This document shows positions 57,131 through 64,000 of a stretch of DNA of 64,000 nucleotides, piece after piece. This DNA comes from Brachybacterium aquaticum (GTDB lineage: Bacteria > Actinomycetota > Actinomycetes > Actinomycetales > Dermabacteraceae). Where the stretch lies: positions 1,550,001 through 1,614,000 of the forward strand of contig NZ_JACHLZ010000001.1 in the NCBI RefSeq assembly GCF_014204755.1. The letters run 5' to 3'. Positions within the stretch are counted from its first letter, which is position 1. Every line of letters starts with the position of its first letter. A program made the position numbers and the translations under genes. A model generated the notes under the pieces. It saw only the letters and a list, made by a program, of their open reading frames with translations, did no database searches and was not told the origin of the DNA.

Positions 57131-57912
57131 CGCACGGTGATCCCGTCGGCGGCCATGGCCGCCTTGACCTCTCCGATCGTCATCTCCTGGAAGTGGAACA
57201 CGCTCGCGGCGAGGACCGCGTCGGCACCGGCGTGCACGGCCGGCGCGAAGTGCTCCGGCTTCCCCGCGCCGCCGGAGGCGATCAGCGGCAGGGTGGTGGC
57301 CGCGCGGGCCAGGCGGATGAGCTCGAGGTCGAAGCCCTCCTTGGTGCCGTCGGCGTCCATCGAGTTCAGCAGGATCTCCCCGGCGCCGCGCTCGGTGACC
57401 TCGCGGATCCACGCGATCGCGTCGATGCCGGTGCCGCGGCGGCCGCCGTGGGTGGTGACCTCGAAGCCGGAGCCGGTGCGGGCGGTGCCCTCGGGGGTGT
57501 CGTCGGTGACGCGGCGGGCGTCGATGGACAGCACGAGCACCTGGTTGCCGAAGCGGTGGGAGATCTCGGAGATCACCTCGGGGCGGGAGATCGCGGCGGT
57601 GTTGACCCCGCACTTGTCGGCGCCGGCGCGCAGCAGCTGGTCCACGTCCTCGACGGTGCGGACGCCGCCGCCGACGGTGAGGGGGATGAAGATCTGCTCG
57701 GCCGCGGCGCGGACCACGTCGATCATGGTCTCGCGGCCGCCGGAGGAGGCGGTGACGTCCAGGAAGGTCAGCTCGTCGGCGCCCTCGGCGCCGTAGCGGG
57801 CCGCGAGTTCCACCGGGTCGCCGGCGTCGCGAAGGTCCTTGAAGTTCACGCCCTTGACGACGCGGCCGCCGTCCACGTCCAGGCACGGGATGACTCGTAC
57901 TGCCACGCTCAT
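57127..57912 (-). CDS. hisF: Imidazole glycerol phosphate synthase subunit HisF
   Basis: Cyclase that makes imidazole glycerol phosphate and AICAR from PRFAR and ammonia. 261 residues, (beta/alpha)8 barrel. Catalytic Asp in [18 protein letters not shown] and the second Asp in VLSIDARRV; phosphate loops [11 protein letters not shown] and [15 protein letters not shown] at 57912 overlaps the parE stop. Its partner hisH is not in the window. Confidence 0.97.
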   Translation of the reverse strand: MSVAVRVIPCLDVDGGRVVKGVNFKDLRDAGDPVELAARYGAEGADELTFLDVTASSGGRETMIDVVRAAAEQIFIPLTVGGGVRTVEDVDQLLRAGADKCGVNTAAISRPEVISEISHRFGNQVLVLSIDARRVTDDTPEGTARTGSGFEVTTHGGRRGTGIDAIAWIREVTERGAGEILLNSMDADGTKEGFDLELIRLARAATTLPLIASGGAGKPEHFAPAVHAGADAVLAASVFHFQEMTIGEVKAAMAADGITVR

Positions 57913-60026
57913 GCGTCGATCCTCTCCAGGTCGAGCTCCTCGGCTCCCTCGATGATGAACTGCTTGCGGGGAGCGACCTCCGAGCCCATCAGCAGCTCGA
58001 ACATGGCGCTGGCCGCCTCGGCGTCCTCGATCCGCACCCGTCGCAGGGTGCGGTGGCGGGGGTCCATGGTGGTGTCGGCCAGCTGGTCGGCGTCCATCTC
58101 GCCCAGGCCCTTGTAGCGCTGGATCGGCTCCTTGTACCGCTTGCCGCGCCGCTCGAGGTTCTTCAGCAGCTTGTGCAGCTCGGCCTCGGAGTAGGTGTAT
58201 ACCAGCTCGTTCTTCTTCGAGCCGCCGTGGACGATCTCCACGCGGTGCAGCGGCGGGACCGCGGCGTAGACCCGGCCCGCCTCGACCATGGGCCGCATGT
58301 AGCGGTGGAAGAGGGTCAGCAACAGGGTGCGGATGTGGGCGCCGTCCACGTCCGCGTCGGTCATCATGATGATCTTGCCGTAGCGGGCGGCGTCCAGGTC
58401 GAAGGTGCGCCCGGAGCCCGCACCGATCACCTGGATGATCGCGGCGCACTCGGCGTTCTTGAGCATGTCCGTGATGGACGCCTTCTGGACGTTGAGGATC
58501 TTGCCGCGGATGGGCAGCAGCGCCTGGAACTCGGAAGAGCGGGCGTTCTTCGCAGTGCCCAGCGCGCTGTCGCCCTCGACGATGAACAGCTCGGAGCGCT
58601 CGACGTCGTGGGTGCGGCAGTCGGCGAGCTTGGTGGGCATGGTCGAGGACTCCAGCGCGTTCTTGCGCCGCGAGACCTCCTTGTGCATGCGGGCGGCGAT
58701 GCGGGCCCGCATCTCGGAGACGACCTTGTCGATGACGAGCGCTGCCTGTTCCTTCTCCCCCTTCTTGGTGGAGGTGAGGAAGTCGGTGAGGCGGTCCTCG
58801 ACGACCTTGGCGACGATCTGGCGGATCGCGGGGGTGCCGAGCACCTCCTTGGTCTGGCCCTCGAACTGCGGCTCGTCGATGCGGACGGAGACCACGGCGG
58901 TGAGCCCGGCGAGGGCGTCGTCCTTCTCGATCTTCTCGTTCTTGGCGTTGAACTTCACGCGGCGGGCCTGGTTCTCGACCTGCTTGCGCATGGTCTTCAC
59001 CAGCGCCTGCTCGAAGCCGGAGACGTGGGTGCCTCCCTTGGGGGTGGCGACGATGTTGACGAAGGAGCGCAGGGTGGAGTCGAAGTCCACGCCCCAGCGC
59101 AGGGCGATGTCGACCTCGCAGGTGCGCTCGACCTCCGTGGAGACCATGTGACCGTTCTTGTCGAGCACGGGGATGGTCTCGGTGTACCCGCCCTCGCCCT
59201 GCAGACGGATCACGTCGGTGATCTTCTGGTCCTGGGCGAGGTACTCGACGAACTCGCTGATCCCGCCGTCGTACTTGAAGGTGCGGGTGGCGGGCTGGTC
59301 GGGGTTCGCCTCGGGGCGGTGGTCGGTGACGGAGATCTGCAGCCCGGGGACCAGGAACGCGGTCTGGCGGGAGCGGCGGGTGAGGTCGTCGAGGGAGAAG
59401 TGGGAGCCCTTGACGAAGATCTGCGGGTCCGCCCAGTAGCGCACCCGGGTGCCGGTGACGCCGTGCTTGGCCTTGCCGATCACGCGCAGCTCGGCGGGGC
59501 CGTCGGCCGGGGTGAAGGGGGCGTCCGGCGAGGGCTCTCCCTGGTCGGCGAACTCGCCGGAGGTGCCGCGCTGGAAGCTCATCGCGTAGGTCTTGCCGCC
59601 GCGGTCCACCTCGACGTCGAGCCGGCCCGACAGGGCGTTGACGACGCTGGCGCCCACGCCGTGCAGACCGCCCGAGGCGGCGTAGGAGCCGCCGCCGAAC
59701 TTCCCGCCCGCGTGGAGCTTCGTGTAGACGACCTCCACGCCGGTCAGGCCGGTGCGGGGCTCGACGTCCACCGGGACGCCGCGGCCGGTGTCGCGCACCT
59801 CCACCGAGTGGTCGGGGTGGAGGATCACGGAGATGGCGTCGCCGTGCCCGCCCAGTGCCTCGTCCACCGCGTTGTCGAGGATCTCCCACAGGCAGTGCAT
59901 GAGGCCCCGCGAGTCGGTGGAGCCGATGTACATGCCCGGGCGCTTGCGCACTGCCTCGAGGCCCTCGAGGACCTGGAGGTTGCGCGCGTCGTAGGCGGAC
60001 TTCTTCGCAGCGGTGGTGGTGGACAC
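57909..60026 (-). CDS. parE: Topoisomerase IV subunit B (ParE/GyrB-type)
   Basis: ATPase subunit of the type II topoisomerase with parC at 50646. 705 residues. GHKL ATPase: [62 protein letters not shown] and [13 protein letters not shown]-terminal [14 protein letters not shown]. The GTG at 60026 is chosen because TAGGAT ends 7 nt upstream, giving a leaderless message; the longer frame continues upstream without similarity. Gyrase versus topo IV is inferred from the shorter length and from the rpoD neighbourhood. Confidence 0.92.
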   Translation of the reverse strand: MSTTTAAKKSAYDARNLQVLEGLEAVRKRPGMYIGSTDSRGLMHCLWEILDNAVDEALGGHGDAISVILHPDHSVEVRDTGRGVPVDVEPRTGLTGVEVVYTKLHAGGKFGGGSYAASGGLHGVGASVVNALSGRLDVEVDRGGKTYAMSFQRGTSGEFADQGEPSPDAPFTPADGPAELRVIGKAKHGVTGTRVRYWADPQIFVKGSHFSLDDLTRRSRQTAFLVPGLQISVTDHRPEANPDQPATRTFKYDGGISEFVEYLAQDQKITDVIRLQGEGGYTETIPVLDKNGHMVSTEVERTCEVDIALRWGVDFDSTLRSFVNIVATPKGGTHVSGFEQALVKTMRKQVENQARRVKFNAKNEKIEKDDALAGLTAVVSVRIDEPQFEGQTKEVLGTPAIRQIVAKVVEDRLTDFLTSTKKGEKEQAALVIDKVVSEMRARIAARMHKEVSRRKNALESSTMPTKLADCRTHDVERSELFIVEGDSALGTAKNARSSEFQALLPIRGKILNVQKASITDMLKNAECAAIIQVIGAGSGRTFDLDAARYGKIIMMTDADVDGAHIRTLLLTLFHRYMRPMVEAGRVYAAVPPLHRVEIVHGGSKKNELVYTYSEAELHKLLKNLERRGKRYKEPIQRYKGLGEMDADQLADTTMDPRHRTLRRVRIEDAEAASAMFELLMGSEVAPRKQFIIEGAEELDLERIDA

Positions 60027-60033
60027 CCTCCGG

Positions 60034-60039
60034 ATCCTA
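60034..60039 (-). promoter_or_regulatory. -10 box of parE (TAGGAT), probably leaderless
   Basis: TAGGAT on the minus strand followed by CCGGAGG and the GTG start. If transcription begins 7 nt after the box, the message begins at the start codon. Confidence 0.6.
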
Positions 60040-60179
60040 CGACGGACCGCCCCTCGAACCCCGCATTCACCGGCCCGGGAGCCCGGCGGGGCGGTCCGGC
60101 TCACAGGGTGTTGCGCCCCTGGCGAACCACGGCTGTGGATGCTCCCCTCCGAAGGCGCGGCGGTGCTACAAATGTCCCC

Positions 60180-60398
60180 ATGAACCTCACTCTCGAAGCT
60201 CCCCGGCTCACGGCTCATGACCGCTGCGACCGCTGCGGCGCCCAGGCGTACGTCAAGGTGCTGCTCGAGGCCGGTGGCGAGCTCATGTTCTGCGCCCACC
60301 ACGCCCGCGCCCACGAGGACGCCCTGAAGGGCATCGCCTCCGAGGTCATCGACGAGACCGAGCGCCTGCACATCAAGCCGGAGCCGGTCGAGGATTGA
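60180..60398 (+). CDS. DUF7455 small zinc-binding-like protein
   Basis: 72 residues. CDRCGAQAYVKVLL near the N-terminus and MFCAHHARAHEDAL give a Cys2...Cys-His-His pattern suited to bind zinc. A well-conserved actinobacterial protein found between parE and rpoD; function unknown. TACAAA ends 7 nt before the ATG, so the message is probably leaderless. Confidence 0.85.
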   Translation: MNLTLEAPRLTAHDRCDRCGAQAYVKVLLEAGGELMFCAHHARAHEDALKGIASEVIDETERLHIKPEPVED

Positions 60399-60451
60399 GT
60401 CGATGAGGGGTTGCGCACGGACGCTCCCCTGATCGGCCGACGGACCCGCAC

Positions 60452-60488
60452 GACGAGGGCGCCCACCATCACGGTGGGCGCCCTCGTC
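60452..60488. terminator. Bidirectional terminator between DUF7455 and GNAT genes
   Basis: 16-bp perfect stem GACGAGGGCGCCCACC / GGTGGGCGCCCTCGTC with the loop ATCAC, between convergent genes. Confidence 0.85.
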
Positions 60489-60532
60489 GCATGTGCGGAT
60501 GTGCGGACCTCTCGGAGCGATCGCAGCGGTTG

Positions 60533-61198
60533 CTACTCCTGGGCCAGCAGCTCCTCGGCGCGGATCGCGTACTCGACCCACTGGGTGCCGCGGCTCTCCC
60601 GCGGCTCGCGCTGCCCGGTCTCGACGAAGCCGAGCCGCGCGTAGAGCCTCCGAGCGGGGAGGTTGGTGTCGTCGACGTCCAGGCGCAGGTCCGGGCGGCC
60701 GAGCTCGAGGGCGATCCGTGCCAGCTCCGCCAGCAGCAGGCGCGAGACGCCCCGACCCCGGCCTGTCGGCCGCACCCACAGGGAGACGATGTGCGCGCGG
60801 TCCGCGGGGATCGGGTGCTCGGGGGTGTATCCGGTCGGCAGCAGGGCGATCCCACCGAGCACCTCCTCGCCTCCCAGCGCGTGCTGGGCGCCCGGCTCCT
60901 GCTCGCCGCCCGGCTCCTGCTCTCCGCCCGGCTCCTGCTCTCCGCCCGGCTCCTGCTCTCCGCCCGGCTCCTGCTCCGCTCGCACGGCCTGGAGGTGGAT
61001 GCGAGGGCCGGCGAGCTCGTCGCGCCAGTCCTGCTCGGTGCGGGCGCAGGCCTCGGCGGGGTCGGCCCAGAACGCGTCGGGGTCGGCGTCGAGCATGTCC
61101 AGGCGCAGCGCGCGATGGGAGGCCCAGTCCTCGGGGCCGACGCGGCGCACCCGCAGGACGGGCGGGTCCGTCGGCGCGTGGGAGGGCGGGGTGGTCAT
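60533..61198 (-). CDS. GNAT N-acetyltransferase with an internal hexapeptide repeat
   Basis: 221 residues. GNAT motifs: VRRVGPEDWASHRALRLDML near the start and the acetyl-CoA site VSLWVRPTGRGRGVSRLLLAELA near residue 140, then LDVDDTNLPARRLYARLGFVETGQR. In the middle (about 73-105) is a run of Glu-Gln-Glu-Pro-Gly-Gly units, absent from normal members and encoded by an 18-bp repeat. Substrate unknown. ATG at 61198, GGAGCCCGC upstream. Confidence 0.87.
   Translation of the reverse strand: MTTPPSHAPTDPPVLRVRRVGPEDWASHRALRLDMLDADPDAFWADPAEACARTEQDWRDELAGPRIHLQAVRAEQEPGGEQEPGGEQEPGGEQEPGGEQEPGAQHALGGEEVLGGIALLPTGYTPEHPIPADRAHIVSLWVRPTGRGRGVSRLLLAELARIALELGRPDLRLDVDDTNLPARRLYARLGFVETGQREPRESRGTQWVEYAIRAEELLAQE
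60893..60976. repeat. 18-bp tandem repeat, 4.7 copies, inside the GNAT gene
   Basis: CGGCTCCTGCTCTCCGCC at 60893, 60911, 60929 and 60947 plus 12 nt at 60965; the first copy has one change (GCTCGCCGCC). In frame, so each copy adds six residues (E-Q-E-P-G-G). Confidence 0.97.
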
Positions 61199-61259
61199 GC
61201 GGGCTCCTTCCAGCCGGTTCCCGGCCGGTCCGTCAGGGCGGGATGGGCGTCGGCCGACG

Positions 61260-61299
61260 CGGGACGAGCCCGGGATCCGAGGATCCCGGGCTCGTCCCG
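61260..61299 (-). terminator. Terminator hairpin of rpoD
   Basis: Arms 61260-61278 and 61281-61299 (CGGGACGAGCCCGGGATCC and its complement) nearly touch; with a CGAG loop the stem is 18 bp. It lies 36 nt past the rpoD stop. Confidence 0.8.
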
Positions 61300-61334
61300 G
61301 TGGGTGCGCGCGGCGGTGACGCCGGGCGACGGGA

Positions 61335-62651
61335 TCAGTCGAGGTAGTCGCGAAGGACCTGCGAGCGCGAGGGGTGGCGCAGCTTGCTCATGGTCTTGGA
61401 CTCGATCTGGCGGATCCGCTCGCGGGTCACGCCGTAGACCTTGCCGATCTCGTCCAGCGTCTTGGGCTGGCCGTCCTCGAGGCCGAAGCGCATGGAGACC
61501 ACGCCGGCCTCGCGCTCGGAGAGGGTGTCCAGCACCGAGTGGAGCTGCTCCTGCAGGAGGGTGAAGCTCACGGCGTCCGCGGGCACGACGGCCTCGGAGT
61601 CCTCGATGAGGTCGCCGAACTCGCTGTCGCCGTCCTCGCCGAGCGGGGTGTGCAGGGAGATCGGCTCGCGGCCGTACTTCTGGACCTCGACGACCTTCTC
61701 CGGGGTCATGTCGAGCTCCTTGGCGAGCTCCTCCGGGGTGGGCTCGCGGCCCAGGTCCTGCAGCATCTGGCGCTGGACGCGGGCCAGCTTGTTGATGACC
61801 TCGACCATGTGCACGGGGATGCGGATGGTGCGGGCCTGGTCCGCCATGGCGCGGGTGATGGCCTGACGGATCCACCAGGTGGCGTAGGTGGAGAACTTGT
61901 AGCCCTTGGCGTAGTCGAACTTCTCGACCGCGCGGATGAGGCCCAGGTTGCCCTCCTGGATCAGGTCCAGGAAGAGCATGCCGCGGCCGGTGTAGCGCTT
62001 GGCGAGGGAGACGACCAGGCGCAGGTTCGCCTCGAGCAGGTGGTCCTTGGCGGCGCGGCCGTCCTCGGCGATGATCGCGAGCTCGCGACCGGCCTTGGTC
62101 TTGCGGATCGACTCGTCGGCCTTCAGCTTCTGCTCGGCGTAGAGGCCGGCCTCGATGCGCTCGGCGAGCTCAACCTCCTGCGCGGCGTTCAGCAGTGCGA
62201 CCTTGCCGATCTGCTTGAGGTAGTCCTTGACCGGGTCGGCGGTCGCGCCGGCGGTGACGACCTGCTGGGCGGGGGCGTCGTCCTCGGAGGCGTTGAAGAC
62301 GAAGCCACCGGACTCCTCGACCTTGTCGTCGGTGCCGGAGGTCTTCGCGCCCTCGGCGGTCTCGGTGCCCTCGGCATCCTCCGGAGCGTCCTCGGCGTCG
62401 GTGTCGACGTCCTCGGGGGCGTCCTTGGCGGTGGTCTTCTTCACCGTCTTCTTCTTGGCCGCGGCAGCGGTGCTGCGCGGCTTCGAGGTGCTCGCCGCCT
62501 TCTTCTTGGCGGCTTCCTTCGTGGTGGTCTTCGTGGTCCCGGCCTCGTCGGCGGCGGGGGCGTCGTTCTCGACGGCCTCGGTGGTCTTCGAGGCCGCGGC
62601 GCGGGTGCTGCCCTTCGCCGTGGTGGGCTCAGCAGTCTTGGAGGAGGTCAC
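61335..62651 (-). CDS. rpoD: Principal RNA polymerase sigma factor (RpoD/SigA/HrdB type)
   Basis: 438 residues. An N-terminal lysine/alanine/threonine-rich tail of about 110 residues, then region 1.2 ([21 protein letters not shown]), region 2 ([29 protein letters not shown]), region 3 and region 4 ([38 protein letters not shown]). Ends [13 protein letters not shown] as in housekeeping group 1 sigma factors. I chose the GTG at 62651 because AGAAGGA lies 6 nt upstream. The leader is about 150 nt. Confidence 0.96.
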   Translation of the reverse strand: MTSSKTAEPTTAKGSTRAAASKTTEAVENDAPAADEAGTTKTTTKEAAKKKAASTSKPRSTAAAAKKKTVKKTTAKDAPEDVDTDAEDAPEDAEGTETAEGAKTSGTDDKVEESGGFVFNASEDDAPAQQVVTAGATADPVKDYLKQIGKVALLNAAQEVELAERIEAGLYAEQKLKADESIRKTKAGRELAIIAEDGRAAKDHLLEANLRLVVSLAKRYTGRGMLFLDLIQEGNLGLIRAVEKFDYAKGYKFSTYATWWIRQAITRAMADQARTIRIPVHMVEVINKLARVQRQMLQDLGREPTPEELAKELDMTPEKVVEVQKYGREPISLHTPLGEDGDSEFGDLIEDSEAVVPADAVSFTLLQEQLHSVLDTLSEREAGVVSMRFGLEDGQPKTLDEIGKVYGVTRERIRQIESKTMSKLRHPSRSQVLRDYLD

Positions 62652-62806
62652 AGAGTTCCTTCTTCCGGCGGCGGCCCGATGCGGGCGGTCCACCGCACTC
62701 GGGCGATCGGTCTTCTCGGCGCGGCTCACGGGATGCGCAGCGTGTCGCGTTCCCGGTTCGAACCGTGGAAACGGCGCACGAAGGCACGGTGCCGTCAAGC
62801 CTGTCG

Positions 62807-62837
62807 AGTATAACGTCGATTCGCGGCAGGTATTCCC
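62807..62837 (-). promoter_or_regulatory. Overlapping rpoD promoters: TATACT box and GGGAAT-N17-GTT
   Basis: On the minus strand a strong -10 TATACT (62812-62807) lacks a TTGACA-like -35. The same place holds GGGAAT (62837-62832) and GTT (62814-62812) spaced by 17 nt, which fits promoters of sigma-R/sigma-H (thiol and heat stress ECF sigma factors; GGAAT-N17-19-GTT). Confidence 0.55.
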
Positions 62838-62922
62838 ACCCCGTCCCAGGAACCTCGGGACTCTCGGCGAGCACTGCCCGGAGAGAGAGCCGGCACACGG
62901 CCGGCACATTGCTGATGCAGGG

Positions 62923-63330
62923 TCAGTGCAGGCGGTCGTCCTTGACGGCGAGCACGGGGCAGGGCGCGCCGAGCACGATCTTCCGGGCGGAGGCGCCGAG
63001 GTTGAGCTTGCCGATGGGCGCCTTGCGGCGCAGCCCGATCACCACGAGGCTCGCGCTGCTCTCCTCGACGACGGAGAGCACGAACTCGCCGATCTCGCGG
63101 TCCTCGCCGCGCTGCACGGTGACGCCCTCGGTGCTGCCGCCGAGGTCCTCGACCGCGGCGAGCACCTCCTCCTCGGTCGCGGCGGTGGTGCCGGTGCCGG
63201 GCACGGCGTGCTGGTGCGCGGCGACGAGCAGCGGCTCGCCGGTCCGTGCGGCGTACCGGATCCCGGCGCCGAGCGCGGCCCGGCCCTGCGTGGACGGGGC
63301 GTACCCCACGACGATGGTCACGCGCGTCAC
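62923..63330 (-). CDS. Universal stress protein (UspA family)
   Basis: 135 residues, one Usp domain. Starts [17 protein letters not shown] and ends with the ATP-binding loop [34 protein letters not shown], in which G-2X-G-9X-G(S/T) is nearly kept. GTG at 63330 after GGGAGGT. Not in an operon with rpoD; the 92-nt gap before 62831 may carry its own 3' end. Confidence 0.9.
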   Translation of the reverse strand: MTRVTIVVGYAPSTQGRAALGAGIRYAARTGEPLLVAAHQHAVPGTGTTAATEEEVLAAVEDLGGSTEGVTVQRGEDREIGEFVLSVVEESSASLVVIGLRRKAPIGKLNLGASARKIVLGAPCPVLAVKDDRLH

Positions 63331-63363
63331 CTCCCTCAGTTCCGACGCTGCGACCCGGTCAGC

Positions 63364-64000
63364 TTAGTCGGCCAGCAGAGCACCGATCCACTCCTCCAGT
63401 CCCGGATGGGCCAGCAGGAAGGCATCGTGTCCGATGGGCGAGCTGGCGACGTGCCACTGCGCACCCTCCACGTGCTCGGCGATCTCGTGGACGAGCGTCG
63501 GAGGGAACAGGCGGTCGGAGTCGATCGCGACGGCGAGGGTGCGGGCGGTGATCCGTCCGAGCGCCGCGGCGGTCCCGCCGCGCCCTCGGCCCACGTCATG
63601 GGTGCTCATCGACTGGACGAGGGTGAGGTAGGAGTTCGCGTCGAAGCGGCGCGAGAGTTTCACGGCGTGATGGTCGAGGTAGCTGGTGACCTGATGGCGA
63701 CCGCTGCCGTCCAGCGGGTTCTCCGGCTCCTGCGGCCGGTTCCCGAAACGGGTCTCCAGCTCGGTCGCGGTGCGGTAGGTGGTGTGGGCGATCCGCCGGG
63801 CGATGCCGAGGCCGAGATGGGGGCCGTCCTCGGGCGGGAGCTCGTAGTAGTCACCGCCGTGGAAGCCGGGGTCGACGCGGATCGCGGCGATCTGGGCGCT
63901 GTTCCAGGCGATCTGGTCGGCGGTGGCGCGGGCGGAGGAGGCGATCACGGCGAGGCGCTCGACTTGCTGGGGGTGGGTGACTCCCCATTCGACGGCTCGC
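63364..64000 (-). CDS. metX: Homoserine O-acetyltransferase, C-terminal part (runs off the window)
   Basis: Acetylates homoserine in methionine synthesis. The visible 211 residues run in frame from the window edge (RAVEWGVTHPQQVERLAVIASSARATADQIAWN) to the stop at 63364. Alpha/beta-hydrolase features: [37 protein letters not shown], the catalytic Asp in AIDSDRLFPP and the catalytic His in SPIGHDAFLL. The nucleophile serine lies upstream of the window edge. Confidence 0.9.
   Translation of the reverse strand, partial: RAVEWGVTHPQQVERLAVIASSARATADQIAWNSAQIAAIRVDPGFHGGDYYELPPEDGPHLGLGIARRIAHTTYRTATELETRFGNRPQEPENPLDGSGRHQVTSYLDHHAVKLSRRFDANSYLTLVQSMSTHDVGRGRGGTAAALGRITARTLAVAIDSDRLFPPTLVHEIAEHVEGAQWHVASSPIGHDAFLLAHPGLEEWIGALLAD

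Overview
The window is a contiguous piece of a high-GC actinobacterial chromosome with dense housekeeping operons, GTG as well as ATG starts, mostly TGA stops and many 4-nt ATGA/GTGA gene overlaps. The gene set and order (mihF-gmk-rpoZ-coaBC-metK, pyrR-pyrB-pyrC-membrane gene-carA-carB-pyrF, sufR-sufB-sufD-Rieske-sufC-sufT next to ABC-ctaA, DUF3159-DUF3710-dut-DUF3093-DUF4193-sepH, parC...parE-DUF7455...rpoD) is typical of Actinomycetota. A member of the Micrococcales such as Brachybacterium (Dermabacteraceae) is my best guess, from overall resemblance only. There are no rRNA or tRNA genes, phage, insertion sequences or CRISPR arrays that I can see.

Layout. 1-5.0 kb (minus): trpE (partial), hisI, metK, coaBC, rpoZ, gmk, mihF. 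5.0-14.0 kb (minus): the pyrimidine operon pyrR to pyrF, preceded by a canonical PyrR-binding RNA stem-loop that abuts the pyrR ribosome binding site. 14.2-15.3 kb: efp-nusB. 15.4-16 kb: a SatD-like protein with a C-terminal HTH. 16.2-20.6 kb (minus): an LpqY-SugABC-like sugar ABC importer. 20.8-22.4 kb: an ABC-F protein. 22.7-23.8 kb (plus): alanine dehydrogenase. 23.9-29.0 kb (minus): the Suf Fe-S assembly operon, without sufS and sufU. 29.2-34.1 kb (plus): a glutathionyl-hydroquinone-reductase-like GST, an ABC exporter, heme A synthase and methionine aminopeptidase. 34.2-40.8 kb (minus): dxs, aconitase, a TrmA/RlmD-type RNA methyltransferase. 41.0-47.7 kb: the conserved dut/sepH neighbourhood. 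47.8-53.1 kb: a GNAT/acyl-CoA-ligase fusion and, divergently, parC. 53.2-56.1 kb: a membrane protein, a hexose-6-phosphate mutarotase-like protein and two tiny ORFs. 56.2-60.0 kb (minus): metallophosphoesterase, hisF, parE. 60.2-64.0 kb: DUF7455, a GNAT with a hexapeptide repeat, the principal sigma factor rpoD/sigA, a universal stress protein and metX (partial).

The genes are mostly core metabolism and information processing: de novo UMP synthesis, CoA and SAM supply, Fe-S assembly feeding aconitase, heme A for cytochrome oxidase, topoisomerase IV, and cell division (SepH).

The most unusual signals are not genes. (1) At least seven gene 3' ends carry short tandem repeats that start at, or include, the stop codon (units of 14, 17, 18, 20, 23, about 27 and 54 bp, each unrelated in sequence). 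(2) A 10-mer GGCCGACGGG occurs at least 18 times against about 2 expected, often between genes and sometimes as inverted pairs. (3) A 60-nt perfect hairpin follows ald. Regulatory findings include the PyrR loop, a perfect 18-bp palindrome over the aconitase promoter, a possible DtxR-type iron box upstream of suf, a GGGAAT-N17-GTT (sigma-R/H-like) promoter for the principal sigma factor, and several likely leaderless transcripts with TANNNT 6-7 nt before the start codon.
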